A stretch of 64,000 bases of DNA from Viola odorata. Its lineage: Eukaryota > Streptophyta > Magnoliopsida > Malpighiales > Violaceae. Positions 46,429-57,066 of this stretch are shown in pieces (positions within the stretch are counted from its first letter, which is position 1; each line of letters starts with the position of its first letter). Location: positions 51,191,002-51,255,001 of the forward strand of contig OY829542.1 in the NCBI GenBank assembly GCA_963691705.1, written 5' to 3'. Made by a program: the position numbers and the translations under genes. The notes beneath the pieces are model-generated. The model saw only the letters and a program-made list of their open reading frames with translations, made no database searches and was not told where the DNA came from.

Positions 46429-47039
46429 TGTTGGAAATATTGGGTTAAATGGAAAGAATGATAATCTGGTTTTGAGTCTTGAGAAATATCGCTTTCCTTA
46501 AGACAATATTTGCCCCCACTCGTATCGAGTTTGCTAATAGGTTCCTAGCAAATTGCCTCCCAGGATATAACAAAACCAATGAATTCTGCAGATAGCAATT
46601 CTGAAGAATTCTAAATTTCTCGAATAATTCGAATGAATCAATTTACTGATTTTGCGTTCTATATATAGATTACGAAAAGGTCTGAAAAGAAGAGTTATAA
46701 CTCTTCGGTCTGTTGTGTCCGTTCCAACAGTTGTGTCTATTCCAACTATTGTGTTCGTTCCAACAGTTGTGTCTGCACCAACCGTTGTGTCCGTTCCAAC
46801 AGTTGTATCTGCACCAACCGTTGTATCCGTTCCAACAGTTGCGTCTGCACCAACCGTTGTGTCCGTTCCAACAGTTGGATCTACACCAACCGTTGTGTCC
46901 GTTCCAACAGTTGCGTCTGCACCAACCGTTGTGTCCGTTCCAACTGTTGTATCTGTTTATATTTCTCACACTTTTCAATTGCCTTTCCAATACCCATTAC
47001 AACACACAAACACTTATATAATATACTATAAATCCAGCA
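46429..47039 (-). repeat. 5' LTR of the Copia element
   Basis: Nearly identical to the 3' LTR: the same TGTTGGAAATATTGGG start, ending AAATCCAGCA where the partner reads AAATCCAACA. It also has 13 units of the 18-bp minisatellite (about 46720–46953). Unit number is equal in the two LTRs while several unit sequences differ, so point changes rather than copy-number change separate them. Confidence 0.9.
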
Positions 47040-47706
47040 TTTGAATGGTACCGTTCCAAAAAGATTCGGCCTAGATATCTCTAACAACTTATTAGATGGT
47101 TTGGTGTCTGAAATCTGGATGTTTTCTGAGGAATATGATGAGAATGTCTTAGTTTCATCAAAAGGAAGAGGGCTTGAATATACCAAGACACTTAAGTATC
47201 TCTTCTCCATTGACATCTCAAGTAACCGTTTAGTTGGCGAAATACCGAACGAATTGATGAGTCTTACCGCGCTACAAAACGTCGATCTGTCAGGTAATGA
47301 TCTACAAGGAGTGATCCCTTCAAACATTGGCGACTTGAAGCTGTTGGAATCGCTGGACTTGTGTAGGAATAATCTGTCAAGACCCGTACCACCTAGCATT
47401 TCAGGTCTGAACTTCTTGAGTCATTTGAATGTGTCATTTAATAACCTGTCAGGTCGTATTCCGGCCGGGAGCCAACTGCAGACCCTGGATGACAAATCCA
47501 TCTGGCAACAATAGACTTTGTGGGTATCCATTGAAGATTTGCCCCGCGGGAGACGGGACGATCAATGAAGGTAATGAACAAGAACAGAATGGAGTGAGCA
47601 CTGAATGTTATTCTGAAGGGGAGGAGTGGTTCCAATTAGGGTTGGTTATGGGGTTTCTGGTTGGATTATGTGGTGTTTGTTGGAATTTGTATTTCAACAA
47701 ATCTTG
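47040..47706 (+). pseudogene. Receptor-like protein fragment, 3' part with transmembrane end
   Basis: After the Copia element the frame resumes with NGTVPKRFG, then LDISNNLLDGLV, the island-like SSKGRGLEYTKTLKYLFSID and the last LRRs (SNRLVGEIPNELMSLTALQN, LSGNDLQGVIPSNIGDLKLL, LNVSFNNLSGRIPAGSQLQT). A 2-bp loss near 47505 (TGGCAACAAT where TGGGGCAACAAT is expected) breaks it. The other frame gives NNRLCGYPLKICPAGD, an acidic spacer and the membrane helix WFQLGLVMGFLVGLCGVCW with the short tail NLYFNKS and a stop. This is the architecture of plant receptor-like proteins (plasma-membrane LRR receptors without kinase, EIX/Cf type). Many middle LRRs are missing between the two halves. Confidence 0.85.
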
Positions 47707-48848
47707 AAGGAATGCATACTATCAATTAGTTGACAAAATGTACAACTTCGTTTATGTAACTTATGCAACAAAGGGAAAGTGGTTGCATGGAGGCAAATTC
47801 GGTGGAATGCATATTTTCTAAATGGCACGTCATTGTTTTTGTATTTTTCACACAAGTGTTAATTGAAAAAACCCAAAAGAATGGCATGTTAATTGAATTT
47901 AAACACAACCTAAACGGAACAGATAATATCAACCCTGCTGGACATGGAGAAGAAAGGCTTGAGGAGATGCAAAATGAACAAAAACTGGGAAAATAAACCG
48001 ATACTCGAGGGCGGATAATTTGATTTACTAATTTTCTGTTTTCAACATCTACCCACTATACACGTTTGCCAGATGAATATTTACCATAGCATCTCCATGC
48101 GCCACTACACTCATGCCTTTGGCTCGGCTTCAAAAGCTCAGTAACTTTTCTCCGAGCAATCTCCGGTTAATCTACCATATACTGCCCGGAAGAAAAACAC
48201 AGACCTAAGTTACCAAATCAAAACCAGTTTGGCATTCAAGTTTGATGTCTGCCATGTACATACATATCATATAAACTACCACGGCTAATATATTTGGCGC
48301 AAAGCAATGGACTTACTGTAGTAGTAACATGGAGCAACTAACGCGAAGCTTCTTAGAGTGCCTTCTTGTCATCCACTCGAGTTTCCAGGGGCAAGAGTGA
48401 CAAGATCCGCATCCTACCAGAAAATGGATAAACTATTGAGATATAGAACAAGATCGGCTTCATCCCAGAACAATACACAAGTGATGTGATGCAAGCCAAG
48501 AGCTTCTAGGGAGAGTACTACGGAAGTCTCATAGTGAAAGTCATAGCGAAACCAAAAGCTTATAGTTGTATGATAAGCTTAAAATACTTTCAGAGTATTA
48601 TAGAAATGCAAAACTGCTAACTTCTTGAAAGAGATGCTCAGAAAGGTGAAAACTTACGATATTGTATCTGCTGCTTAAAATATAGGAAGCCTTCCTAAGC
48701 CAACACCTTTCTACGTATTTCTATTGGAAAAGATGAGTTGCTGAGTTTCTGCCATTAACAAGCCTTTAATGGATCTATACATGCTGAATTGTAGCCCATA
48801 ATGTCTTGCAGGCTCAAATGTGAACGCTTACATTGAACATCTTTCTGC
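47707..48848. other. Spacer after the RLP pseudogene
   Basis: No gene recognised. One plus-strand ORF (47763–47996) lacks any family motif. Homology to the transporter fragment starts at about 48849 and marks the left border of duplication copy B. Confidence 0.4.
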
Positions 48849-49262
48849 TTTGTCGGGGTGTACTCGGATAGGTAGATTGGTAATGTCCGAGTATTTAAAT
48901 ATAAGAACATTGATTTAAATTCTGCTTACTTGTGTTCTTGTAGCTTTGTTACCCTTGATCTTCAGAAAGCATAAAGATGGCAATATTACTGCCTGCATCA
49001 GATACATACAGACCTTTCCATACTAGACCCTGATATGCTGAAGACAAACGAAAATTATAGAGATACGTCGGATGCTTGCAAAATCTTCAAAAATTTGTGT
49101 AATTTCACCTCCATCAAGATTTACAAAGTTCGTACTTAGCACGAGTAAACAAATGACAGAACGATTAAAGCCATCACAAGACCTGCAATCAAAAACATGA
49201 TGCGAGTCCTAGAGTCCTGACAGCAAAACAAGACCAACTTTGGGAACAATGAGTGAGTGAAT
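48849..49262 (-). pseudogene. AVT1-like transporter fragment, copy B (two exons)
   Basis: Homologous to 30217–30600 of copy A, with the same exons: 48992–48930 (AVILPSLCFLKIKGNKATRT) and a short exon from 49182 (LVMALIVLSFVY). The last exon and the two large upstream exons of copy A are absent. Copy B keeps a 17-bp stretch (about 49126–49142) missing from copy A, and carries an extra 30 bp or so near 48885–48915. It is a non-functional remnant that shows the duplication included the transporter. Confidence 0.85.
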
Positions 49263-50257
49263 TTAATTGTTTCCTTTCCTATACTTTCTACTTTCTAATT
49301 TGTTTCCTTTCCTATACTTTCTACTTTCTAATTTGTTTCCTTTCCTTTGACTAGTTTCCATTTATGTTTCAAAAACAAAACCAAAAAAAATGGTTCAACT
49401 TAAAGCTATTTGATTTATTGTCGTTACATCTCATCTCATTTCATTTTGCAAGTTTTGAAATCGAAATCCTTCCGCAAAATAGGAAACGAATCTCACACGT
49501 CAAACCTCGACTCTCAAGTCCCTGCATTATAATTTTGTTAATTTTGCTTCATGATAATCAAATTAGAAATTTATTTTACGGTTTTTTTTTTTCAATCAAA
49601 TATAAATCTAGATAATTTGAATTCGAAATCTTAAAATATGAAATACCACTAAACCAATGCTTAAACATTTTTTTACAAAGCTAAAATAGTTGTTCATACT
49701 TTTTATCCTAAAACAGGAAATTGTTAAAAAAAAACAGAAAGAGAAAAAGAATGAATTTGTTAGAAGCAAGGAATTAGGTTGGTCTTGGGTTTGGGTTTTG
49801 CTGATTCTTTTTCATTTGCCCTCTCATTGGGACAAGTAAGATTCTTTCCCGCCGGTGGAGAGATGGGCCAGATGGCAGCTGTGTCAGCAGAGCAAGCCAG
49901 CTGTATTTTAACCAAAAAAAACCAAAAATCTTTGACATTGACGGCTGAGATCAAAGCCTATCTATCACTGGATCCCACCAGTGATACTTGACTTGCCATG
50001 AGAGAAAATAATCTTCTTTTTTCTCTTTAAAGAATCGAACTTTTTCAAATGCAGATATAAACAGAAGCAAAGTATAAATAAACAGTTAGTTCATAAACAG
50101 AAGCAAAGTATAGATTTGCAGTACTCAATCTTCCGATCCCAACCCAAACCCTTCCATTGCTAATATTGCTATTTCCCTCACAATTTCTACTCAACTTTTT
50201 AGTTTGTTTCCTTTCCTTTGACGGGTTTCCATTTTAGTTTTCCAAAAAAACCAAAAA
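49263..50257. other. NLR copy B upstream region with short repeats
   Basis: A 33-bp unit (TTGTTTCCTTTCCTATAC, then TTTCTACTTTCTAAT) is repeated 2.3 times at about 49268–49345. It leads into TTGTTTCCTTTCCTTTGAC and a degraded copy of the NLR leader (GTTTCCATTTATG, AAAACCAAAAAAAATGG, 49334–49393). The real leader stands at 50206–50260. A 20-bp block, ATAAACAGAAGCAAAGTATA, occurs twice (about 50057 and 50093). No gene is seen in 49394–50205. Confidence 0.55.
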
Positions 50258-51542
50258 ATGGCTCTGCCGTGCCTTATGGGCGCTTTCAACAGTATTGGTG
50301 GGAGCTGTTTCGGGTGGGTTGCGGAGCGCATCAAAACGGAGGCTGCTCTTCTCATTGCCTACGGCGACAACATTGAGAATCTGAGGAAACAAGTTCAGAA
50401 TCTGAGCGATTCGATCAAATCTGTGAAAGAACGAATCCAAGAGGCTGAGAATAATCGAGGAGCGACACTTGTCGATCCTGTTGTTGACACATTGCTGAAA
50501 AGGATGGCTTCTCTCAAAGAAGAGGCTTCTAAAATTATCAGCGATGATGAAGGAGAATCAGATTGCCGTTGTCGATGCTGTTGTCTCATGGGTTTGCGCC
50601 TGCGCCCTAATCTGTGGGCGTGCTACCTGGTGAGTAAGCAAATTGCCTGTATTATTTGACAATTGAGTCTTTTTGACTTTGATCTTAAAAATAAAATTTT
50701 CCCCCAAATCAATTATCTATAAAATAACGAAGAGAGTATTTTTTTTCTTAAACAAAATTCATTTTTCTTAGAATAATTTGGTCCGTTGTTATATCCATGA
50801 TTTGGACAGGCAAGCAAATCAGCAAAAAAGGCGATAGATGAGGCTGATGAACTGCTGAAGAAGGTAAACGAATTTGCCGGCCCGGTGGCGATTGTTGATT
50901 ACTCGCAGTCCTTAGGAGTCACTCCCTTCCCCGACTTTGAGGAGTTTCAATCAAGAAAGTCTGTTTCAAATCAGATTGTGGCGGCATTGAAAGATCCAAA
51001 CGTGAACAAGGTAGGGGTTTATGGGATGGGTGGTACTGGAAAGACCACACTAGCAAAAAGGATCAGTGAAGAGCTGCAGCTGAATGGGACATTCAGTTAT
51101 GTGGTCCTGGCAACCGTTTCCGAAAAGCAAAATCAACTCAAAAACAACTATCAATCCGATCTGTTAAATATTCAGAAACAGATTTCTGAGGGGCTCAAGA
51201 TACAACTGCAAGGCGAAACTCTCAATGTTCCAGCTACACAGCTACACGAGCAGTTGCAGAAGAAAGACAAAGTACTCATCATTCTGGATGACATTTGGTC
51301 CGGATTTGAACTTCAAGATGTGGGAATCCCTGTTGGCAGCAGCGTTCAGAAGAAATTCAAAATCTTGATGACGTCCAGGAGTAAAATGGTGCTAGAAAAT
51401 GAAATGGATTCAACAAACAACTTCGGACTTGATAGTTTACCCTTTGATGACGCATGGATTCTATTTGATAGAAGGGTAGGCGGTGATGCTCAGTATTCCA
51501 ATTGGCGCCCCATTGCGGAGCAAGTGGTAGAACAGTGCGGAG
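50258..51542 (+). pseudogene. CC-NBS-LRR gene copy B: coiled-coil and NB exons (intact frame)
   Basis: Exon 1 (50258–50629) starts at MALPCLMGAFNSIGGSCFGW and encodes the coiled-coil (GDNIENLRKQVQNLSDSIKS, VKERIQEAEN). Exon 2 (50810–51542) reads ASKSAKKAIDEADELLKK, the P-loop VGVYGMGGTGKTTLAKRI, RNBS-A VVLATVSEKQ, kinase-2 KDKVLIILDDIWSGFELQDV, RNBS-B KKFKILMTSRSKMVL and the run to VVEQCGG. All nucleotide-binding motifs up to this point are intact, unlike in copy A. But the next exon has lost its start, so a full protein cannot be made. If transcribed and stopped in the intron (TGA at 51574) it would give a CC-NB-only product of about 365 residues. Confidence 0.9.
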
Positions 51543-51969
51543 GTATTGTAATTCTCATCTATTCATACTTTTGACCTTCTAACTGGTTACAAAATGTCCA
51601 TTTTGACTTGTATACTTTTGACCTTTTTACATAAATTAGAGGAAAAAATAACAATACGGTAATGTATAATGATATTAAGTTTTTGAATTTTTTATCATTA
51701 AAAAAAACTAAAAACGTAAAATTTTAAATTTTGAAGAAACTATATGTTGAAAATTTGAAGCTTTAAAGTTAGAGGGGCAAGAGGAAAAAATTATAATTAA
51801 ATTTCATATTTCATTAGTTTAACTAACTATAAATTTTTTATGAAGTAATTGTATAAATTAATGATAAAATTGTTATTATTATTGTCTATTATCGTTATTA
51901 TTTATAGTTTCATACATTTTATGGCGTATTCAAGTTTCTTATATTTCAAAAATTAATATTAAATTTTCT
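51543..51969. other. Decayed intron and deletion joint in NLR copy B
   Basis: AT-rich. The first 50 bp or so resemble the copy A intron. The copy A acceptor and the first 259 bp of exon 3 (33921–34179), encoding the GLPL region and ARC2 start, have no counterpart here. NLR coding sequence resumes at about 51970 with GCKNVKKVSNRLHKYL. Confidence 0.7.
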
Positions 51970-54157
51970 AAGGGTGCAAAAATGTAAAAAAGGTCAGTAA
52001 TAGACTACACAAATACCTCCACGACCTCAAGGGATGTTGCTTGTTGCAAGATGGAAATAAGGAGGGAATAATAAAAATGCATGATGTCGTCCACAAGTTT
52101 GCATCTGTTGTGGCATTCAAAGATCATCATGTGTTCAGTGTAGCAAATGATGGTGAATTAGAAGAATGGCCTTCTAAGGATCAATTTGAAAAATTCACAG
52201 CAATCTCTTTTTTCTATTGTCGTCTTCCTTCTGATCATGAGCTCCCCGTAGCGTTTAATAACCCAAACCTTGAGTCGTTTCTAATGCTTAGGAGCAGGAT
52301 TAGTGCATCTTTCAAAATCCCAGACAACTTTTTTGAGGGAATGAAAGGACTCAAACTCATGAATCTAACCAGGATGTTTCTTTCACCAGCACTGGTTTCA
52401 TCACTCAGTGCTCTTGTAGAGATTCGAACACTGTGTCTTGAACGTTGCGAATTGAGTGACATAGCTGTGATCGGAAAGCTACCGAAGTTACAAGCTCTCA
52501 GCCTAGCTGGTTCTTTTATTGTTTGCGTCCCAGAAGAGATAGGGAATTTGGGTAGCACTTTGAAACTACTTGATTTGCGTGATTGTTTCGAAATAAAATC
52601 GATTGCATCAGGCGTGATTTCCAGGTTGACCTTACTAGAGGACTTGCGTATTGGAGATAGCTTTACGAGATGGGAGCAATTACAAAGAAGAAGCAGCAAC
52701 AACATTAGTGCTGATGAGACGTACGAGGCAGAGATGGCTAGCCTGGAGGAATTTAAGAATCTACGAAACTTGATCAACTTAGAAATTCACATCCGTGAAC
52801 ATGCAAAGATGTTTCCCAAAGATTTGGTCTTTAAAAAGTTAGAGACATTTAGAATATTTATTGGAAATCGACGGTTGTCGAAGATTGACTATATAGTACC
52901 AAGAACACTAGAGGTTGATGAATCCTTAACAGTAGTTGAATTTGATAGTGAGGGAACTAAAGCATTGATGACAAGAGCTGAGAGTCTACGGTTGAGAGAA
53001 GTTCAGAGTTCTGTAAGTATAAGTGAAATGGATCCGAAAGGTTTTCCTGAGCTGAAGTGTCTCGGTGTTGAATATGGAGGTGAGATTCAATACATTGTAA
53101 AGAAGAATTATAATAATTGTATTTTTCCAAAGCTGGAGATCTTGGACCTTTGGAAATTGCATAAGTTGGAGAGGATTTGTGATGATCATGATCACCCGCA
53201 GGCACGGATCCAGCCCAGGCGAGGGTAGGCAAGCACCCACCCTGGGCTGGATGAAAAAAAAAATCTATTCAATGTAGAAGTGTTCGATACAAATACTCTT
53301 GAGCATTTGTTAAATTTTTCATTCAGCTCGCTTGTTTTCCCTTTAAAATACTCTAATTTTTTTTCGTTCCACTCGTTATTTAGTGACGGATTCAAATACT
53401 TTTAAGCATTTGTTTAATTTTTCGTTCAGCTCGCTTGTTTTTCCTTTAAAATACTCTTAAAAAAAAAATTCGTTCAGCTCGTTATTTAGTGACGGATACA
53501 AATACTCTTAAGCATTTGTTCAATTTTTCGTTCAGCTCGCTTGCTTTCCCTTTAAAATACTCTAAAAAAAAATTCGTTCAGCTCGTTATTTAGTGATGGA
53601 TACAAATACTCTTAAGCATTTGTTCAATTTTTCGTTCAGCTCGCTTGTTTTCCCTTTAAAATACTCTTAAAAAAAAAATCGTTCAGCTCGTTATTTAGTG
53701 ACGGATACAAATACTCTTAAGCAATTGTTCAATTTTTGGTTCAGCTCGCTTGCTTTCCCTTTAAAATACTCTAAAAAAAAAATTCGGGGGCGCTGCCCCC
53801 GAACCCCCGACCCCCCTGAAAATAATTCTTGGATCCGTCCCTGATCACCCGCGCCAGGTTGGATCATTTAAAAACTTGAGAGTTATAAATGTGAAGAAGT
53901 GTCATTTATTGAATGATCTTCTCTCATCCAACTTGGCAATAGGCCTTTTGCGCCTAAAAGTAATCAGAGTAGAGGATTGTGAGAGAATGGAAAACATTAT
54001 TGTTTCAAGAGAGAGTGAAAATGAAGAAGAAATCCCAATTGGATTCACTGATGAGCTTCGAGTACTGAAACTAGAAGGACTACCTCGTCTCGTAAGCTTC
54101 TGCAGGTTCAAGCAGTTAGAGGGGGTTCCATCCCCCACTGCTCTTTTCAGTAAAAAG
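51970..54157 (+). pseudogene. NLR copy B: ARC end and first LRR exon, split by a hAT MITE
   Basis: Resumes with LHDLKGCCLLQDGNKEGII and the MHD motif KMHDVVHKFA, then the same irregular LRRs as copy A (GMKGLKLMNLTRMFLSPALV, EFKNLRNLINLEIHIREHAK, DPKGFPELKCLGVEYGG). At 53198 the frame runs into a 645-bp hAT MITE and stops. After the MITE it continues NLRVINVKKCHLLNDLLSS, DCERMENIIVSRESENEEE and GLPRLVSFCRFKQLEGVPSP to the GT donor at 54158. The copy A 2-bp loss is not present here, so the two copies decayed independently. Confidence 0.88.
53199..53843. mobile_element. 645-bp non-autonomous hAT MITE with internal ~105-bp tandem repeats
   Basis: The ends are CAGGCACGGATCCAG at the left and the reverse complement of CAGGGACGGATCCAA at the right, flanked by the 8-bp duplication ATCACCCG (53191–53198 and 53844–53851). 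An end of the CAGGGGCGGAnCCA kind is usual for Tip100-type hAT elements. From about 53283 to 53785 the interior is 4.7 units of about 105 bp, each starting GATACAAATACTCTTAAGCA and containing two CGTTCAGCTCG motifs. A GC-rich hairpin (GGGGGCGCTGCCCCC) lies near the right end. It is non-coding. Confidence 0.93.
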
Positions 54158-54833
54158 GTACGCTCTATTTTTCAATAAAAACGTTGGTCTCGTTTCTTTC
54201 ATAGTATGATGATTTATTAATCAATTTAATATTCTTATCTTTCATTCTATTAGCCTTTTTTGTTTGTTTGTTCTCGAACCTTTGTTCTAAAAGAACTCTT
54301 TTATTATGTTGGTCTTAATCTTCAATATATCTTTATTATGTAAACTTAATATATTTTTTATTCTTTCAATCTCAGTACAACTTTTTTAGGCTACCAACAT
54401 ATTATTTACTTTATTTTTATTTCAAACTCTTTTATTTTGTTATTATCACACTGTTACTTTTGCAATTTAACATACTCTTACTTTGCATTGCACTTTTCCC
54501 CCAATTCAATATACATGCCCAGGCGTAATGTATATTAAGGATTTTTTTTTGTTGAGAAGATTGGTTTTGAAGTTTATGTTGAACGATAAAATTTTAAAAA
54601 ATAAGATAAATATATATATAATTGTTGTAATTCTTTAAAAATTAGGGGAAAAATTAACCGAGGGTGAGCTTGTAAGATGGTCAAATCATACACAAAATTA
54701 TAACACAACTTGTTATTGCATGCTTTTTTTATAAAATAGGTCATTTGATTATATACATGAGAGGAATGTGATTTTTAGACAAAAATGAAAAATATTTATC
54801 CATTGGAAATAATTAAGAGTTTGGTCCGTGCAG

Positions 54834-55301
54834 ATTGTGTTCCCGAAATTGGAAAAGTTGAACTTGAGTTGGATGAAAATTGAGAAGATATGGGACGACC
54901 ATCTTGCAATTGCAGTAGAAGGGACTTGTCGGTTTCAAAATTTAACAAGCTTGAAAGTATGGGATTGTAAAAAATTGAGCTATCTGTTTACTTTCTCCAT
55001 CGTTAAAAGTTTTGTACAACTCAAAAATCTTAACATAGCACATTGCAAGTCCATTGAAGAAATAGTTGCAACGAGGAAAGGAGAAATGGAGGGAGAGAGA
55101 TTGTTATTGTTCCCTAAGCTGGAGTACTTTAAGCTCTATAATCTTCCAAAACTCAATTTTTTTTGTCATGGCAACTTACTTGAATGTCCGTCCTTGCAAA
55201 AGTTGGAGATAGAGAAATGCCCCCTGCTAAACACATTCATTGGTACTAATGATTCAACTACTGATCTAGGAGCAAACTCGATAACTCTCTTTGATGAAAA
55301 G
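54834..55301 (+). pseudogene. NLR copy B: LRR exon 4 (open)
   Basis: 468 bp between GTGCAG and a GTTAG donor, open throughout: VFPKLEKLNLSWMKIEKIWD, LTSLKVWDCKKLSYLFTFSI, KSIEEIVATRKGEMEGERLL, LPKLNFFCHGNLLECPSLQK. Equal in length and phase to copy A exon 36389–36856. Confidence 0.85.
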
Positions 55302-55916
55302 GTTAGTTTTTCTTTTCTTTTTTAAGTTATGGTAAAATAAAAAATTCTTCATTTTATCCTTCTCATTTCAAGTTACTAAATTCTTTAGTAGGTTGTGAAT
55401 ACCATAGAGTCTGACACTGTAGCCCTAGTTCTGAAACTTTCCAAGGTTTTTTTAATGTTTTTCTCAATTTATCTTATTTTAGATTATTATTCTTGAAATA
55501 ATGTTTAAATTTTCTTATTGGTTAATTGCTAATATTTATCCAACACAGTTTAGGTACTTTACAACTATGTGCATTGCACTTTTCCCCCAATTCAATATAC
55601 ATGCTCAGGCGTAATGCATATTGAGGATTTTTTTTTGTTAAGAAGATTTGCTTTTAAGGTTTATGTTGAATGATAAAATTTTGAAGAATAAGATAAATAC
55701 ATATATAATTATTGTAATTCTTTAAAAATTAGGGAAAAAATTTACCGAGGGTGAGCTTGTAAGATGGCCAAATCATACACAAAATTATTAGTGCATGCTT
55801 TTTTTATAAGATAGGTCATTTGATTATATACATATATACATGTGAGGAATGCGATTTTAAGACAAAAATGAAAAATATTTGTCCATTGGAAGTAATTAAG
55901 GGTTTGGTCTGCGCAG

Positions 55917-56375
55917 ATTGTGTTCCCGAAATTGGAAGTGTTGGACTTGCGTGACATGGAAATTGAGAAGATATGGGACGACCATCTTGCAATTGTAGCA
56001 GAAGGGACTTGTTGGTTTCAAAATTTAACAAGCTTGAACGTACATGGATGTGAAAATTTGAGCTATCTGTTTACTTTCTCCATGGTTAAAAGTTTTGCAC
56101 AACTCAAAAATCTTGACATAACAGATTGCGAGTCCATTGAAGAAATAGTTGCGACGAGGAAAGGAGAAATGGAAGGAGAGAGATTGTTATTGTTTCCTAA
56201 GCTTGACAAGTTAACACTGAAAGATCTTCCAAACCTCAAAAGATTTTGTCACGCCAACTTACTTGAATGCCAGTTATTGCGAGAGTTGCTCATACAAGAT
56301 TGCCTTGAGCTAAAGACATTTATCAGTACTAATGATTCAAGTCCAAATAACTCAACAACTCTCTTTAATGAGAAG
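55917..56375 (+). pseudogene. NLR copy B: LRR exon 5 (open)
   Basis: 459 bp between GCGCAG and a GTCAG donor, open: VFPKLEVLDLRDMEIEKIWD, NLTSLNVHGCENLSYLFTFS, LPNLKRFCHANLLECQLLRE. The upstream intron (about 55575–55916) copies the intron before exon 4, so exon and intron were duplicated together. Confidence 0.85.
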
Positions 56376-56532
56376 GTCAGTTTTATTTATATTCAAATCA
56401 GTTTGTATTTTCACATTTAAAAACATATCATTTGGGGATGTATGTGATTCAATATTTGAGTAACTTTAGAAAATTCAAATCGGAGGGGAAGTTTAGAGAA
56501 ACTGAGAATTTTATCGCACGTTCCTGCTGCAG

Positions 56533-57066
56533 GTTGCATTCCCTAACATGGAGGAACTGAGAATTTACGGCATGGATAATTCAAAGATGATATTTGGAAA
56601 TCAACTCCATTCAAATTCTTTTTCCAATCTCGAGAAGTTGGAGATTGCTGGTTGTGTCTTCCTTGAAAAGGTGTTTGATGTTCAAATATTGGCAATGAAT
56701 GAAAGAGAGACATGCAGAATTCTTCCCTTTCAAAATCTTCGATCGGTGTTTGTTTCAGAATGTCCAACTCTAACAAGTATTTTCCCAGCATCTCTTGTTC
56801 CGACTCTTCAACAACTTGAATGGCTTGAAGTACGAAATTGTGACTCCCTTGAAAAGGTGTTTGATGTTCAAATATTGGCAATGAATGAAAGAGAGACGTG
56901 CAGAATTCTTCCCTTTCAAAATCTTCGATCGGTGGTTGTTTCAAAATGTCCAACTCTAACATGTATTTTCCCAGCATCTCTTCAACAACTTGAACGGCTT
57001 GAAATACGAAATTGTGATTTGTTTGGTTTCAACAATACCCAACAACTAAATGATGCATTTGCAAAG
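56533..57066 (+). pseudogene. NLR copy B: LRR exon 6 with an internal LRR duplication (open)
   Basis: 534 bp between CTGCAG and a GTACG donor, open: VAFPNMEELRIYGMDNSKM. A block of about 180 bp follows, repeated twice in tandem, with FLEKVFDVQILAMNERETCR and RILPFQNLRSVFVSECPTLT in the first copy and SLEKVFDVQILAMNERETCR with RILPFQNLRSVVVSKCPTLT in the second. Near identity of the two blocks points to a recent unequal exchange inside the exon. Copy A has no equivalent. Confidence 0.85.

Larger units (their letters stand above)
40098..47039 (-). mobile_element. Ty1/copia retrotransposon with both LTRs, inside the RLP pseudogene
   Basis: LTRs of 612 and 611 bp (40098–40709 and 46429–47039) start and end TGTTGG…CAACA or its equivalent. 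They are flanked by the 5-bp duplication TTTGA (40093–40097 and 47040–47044). On the minus strand the order is gag, protease, integrase, RT, RNase H, which defines Copia. A G-rich polypurine tract (CTAGTGGGGGAT) precedes the 3' LTR at about 40710–40721. Only about 21 bp separate the 5' LTR from the gag ATG at 46407, and no tRNA-complementary primer site was recognised there. Frameshifts, nonsense codons and a solo LTR in the integrase make it inactive. Confidence 0.93.

Noticed and set aside
47763..47996. 77-codon plus-strand ORF after the RLP pseudogene
   Set aside because: No recognisable domain, no homologue in copy A, weak coding character.
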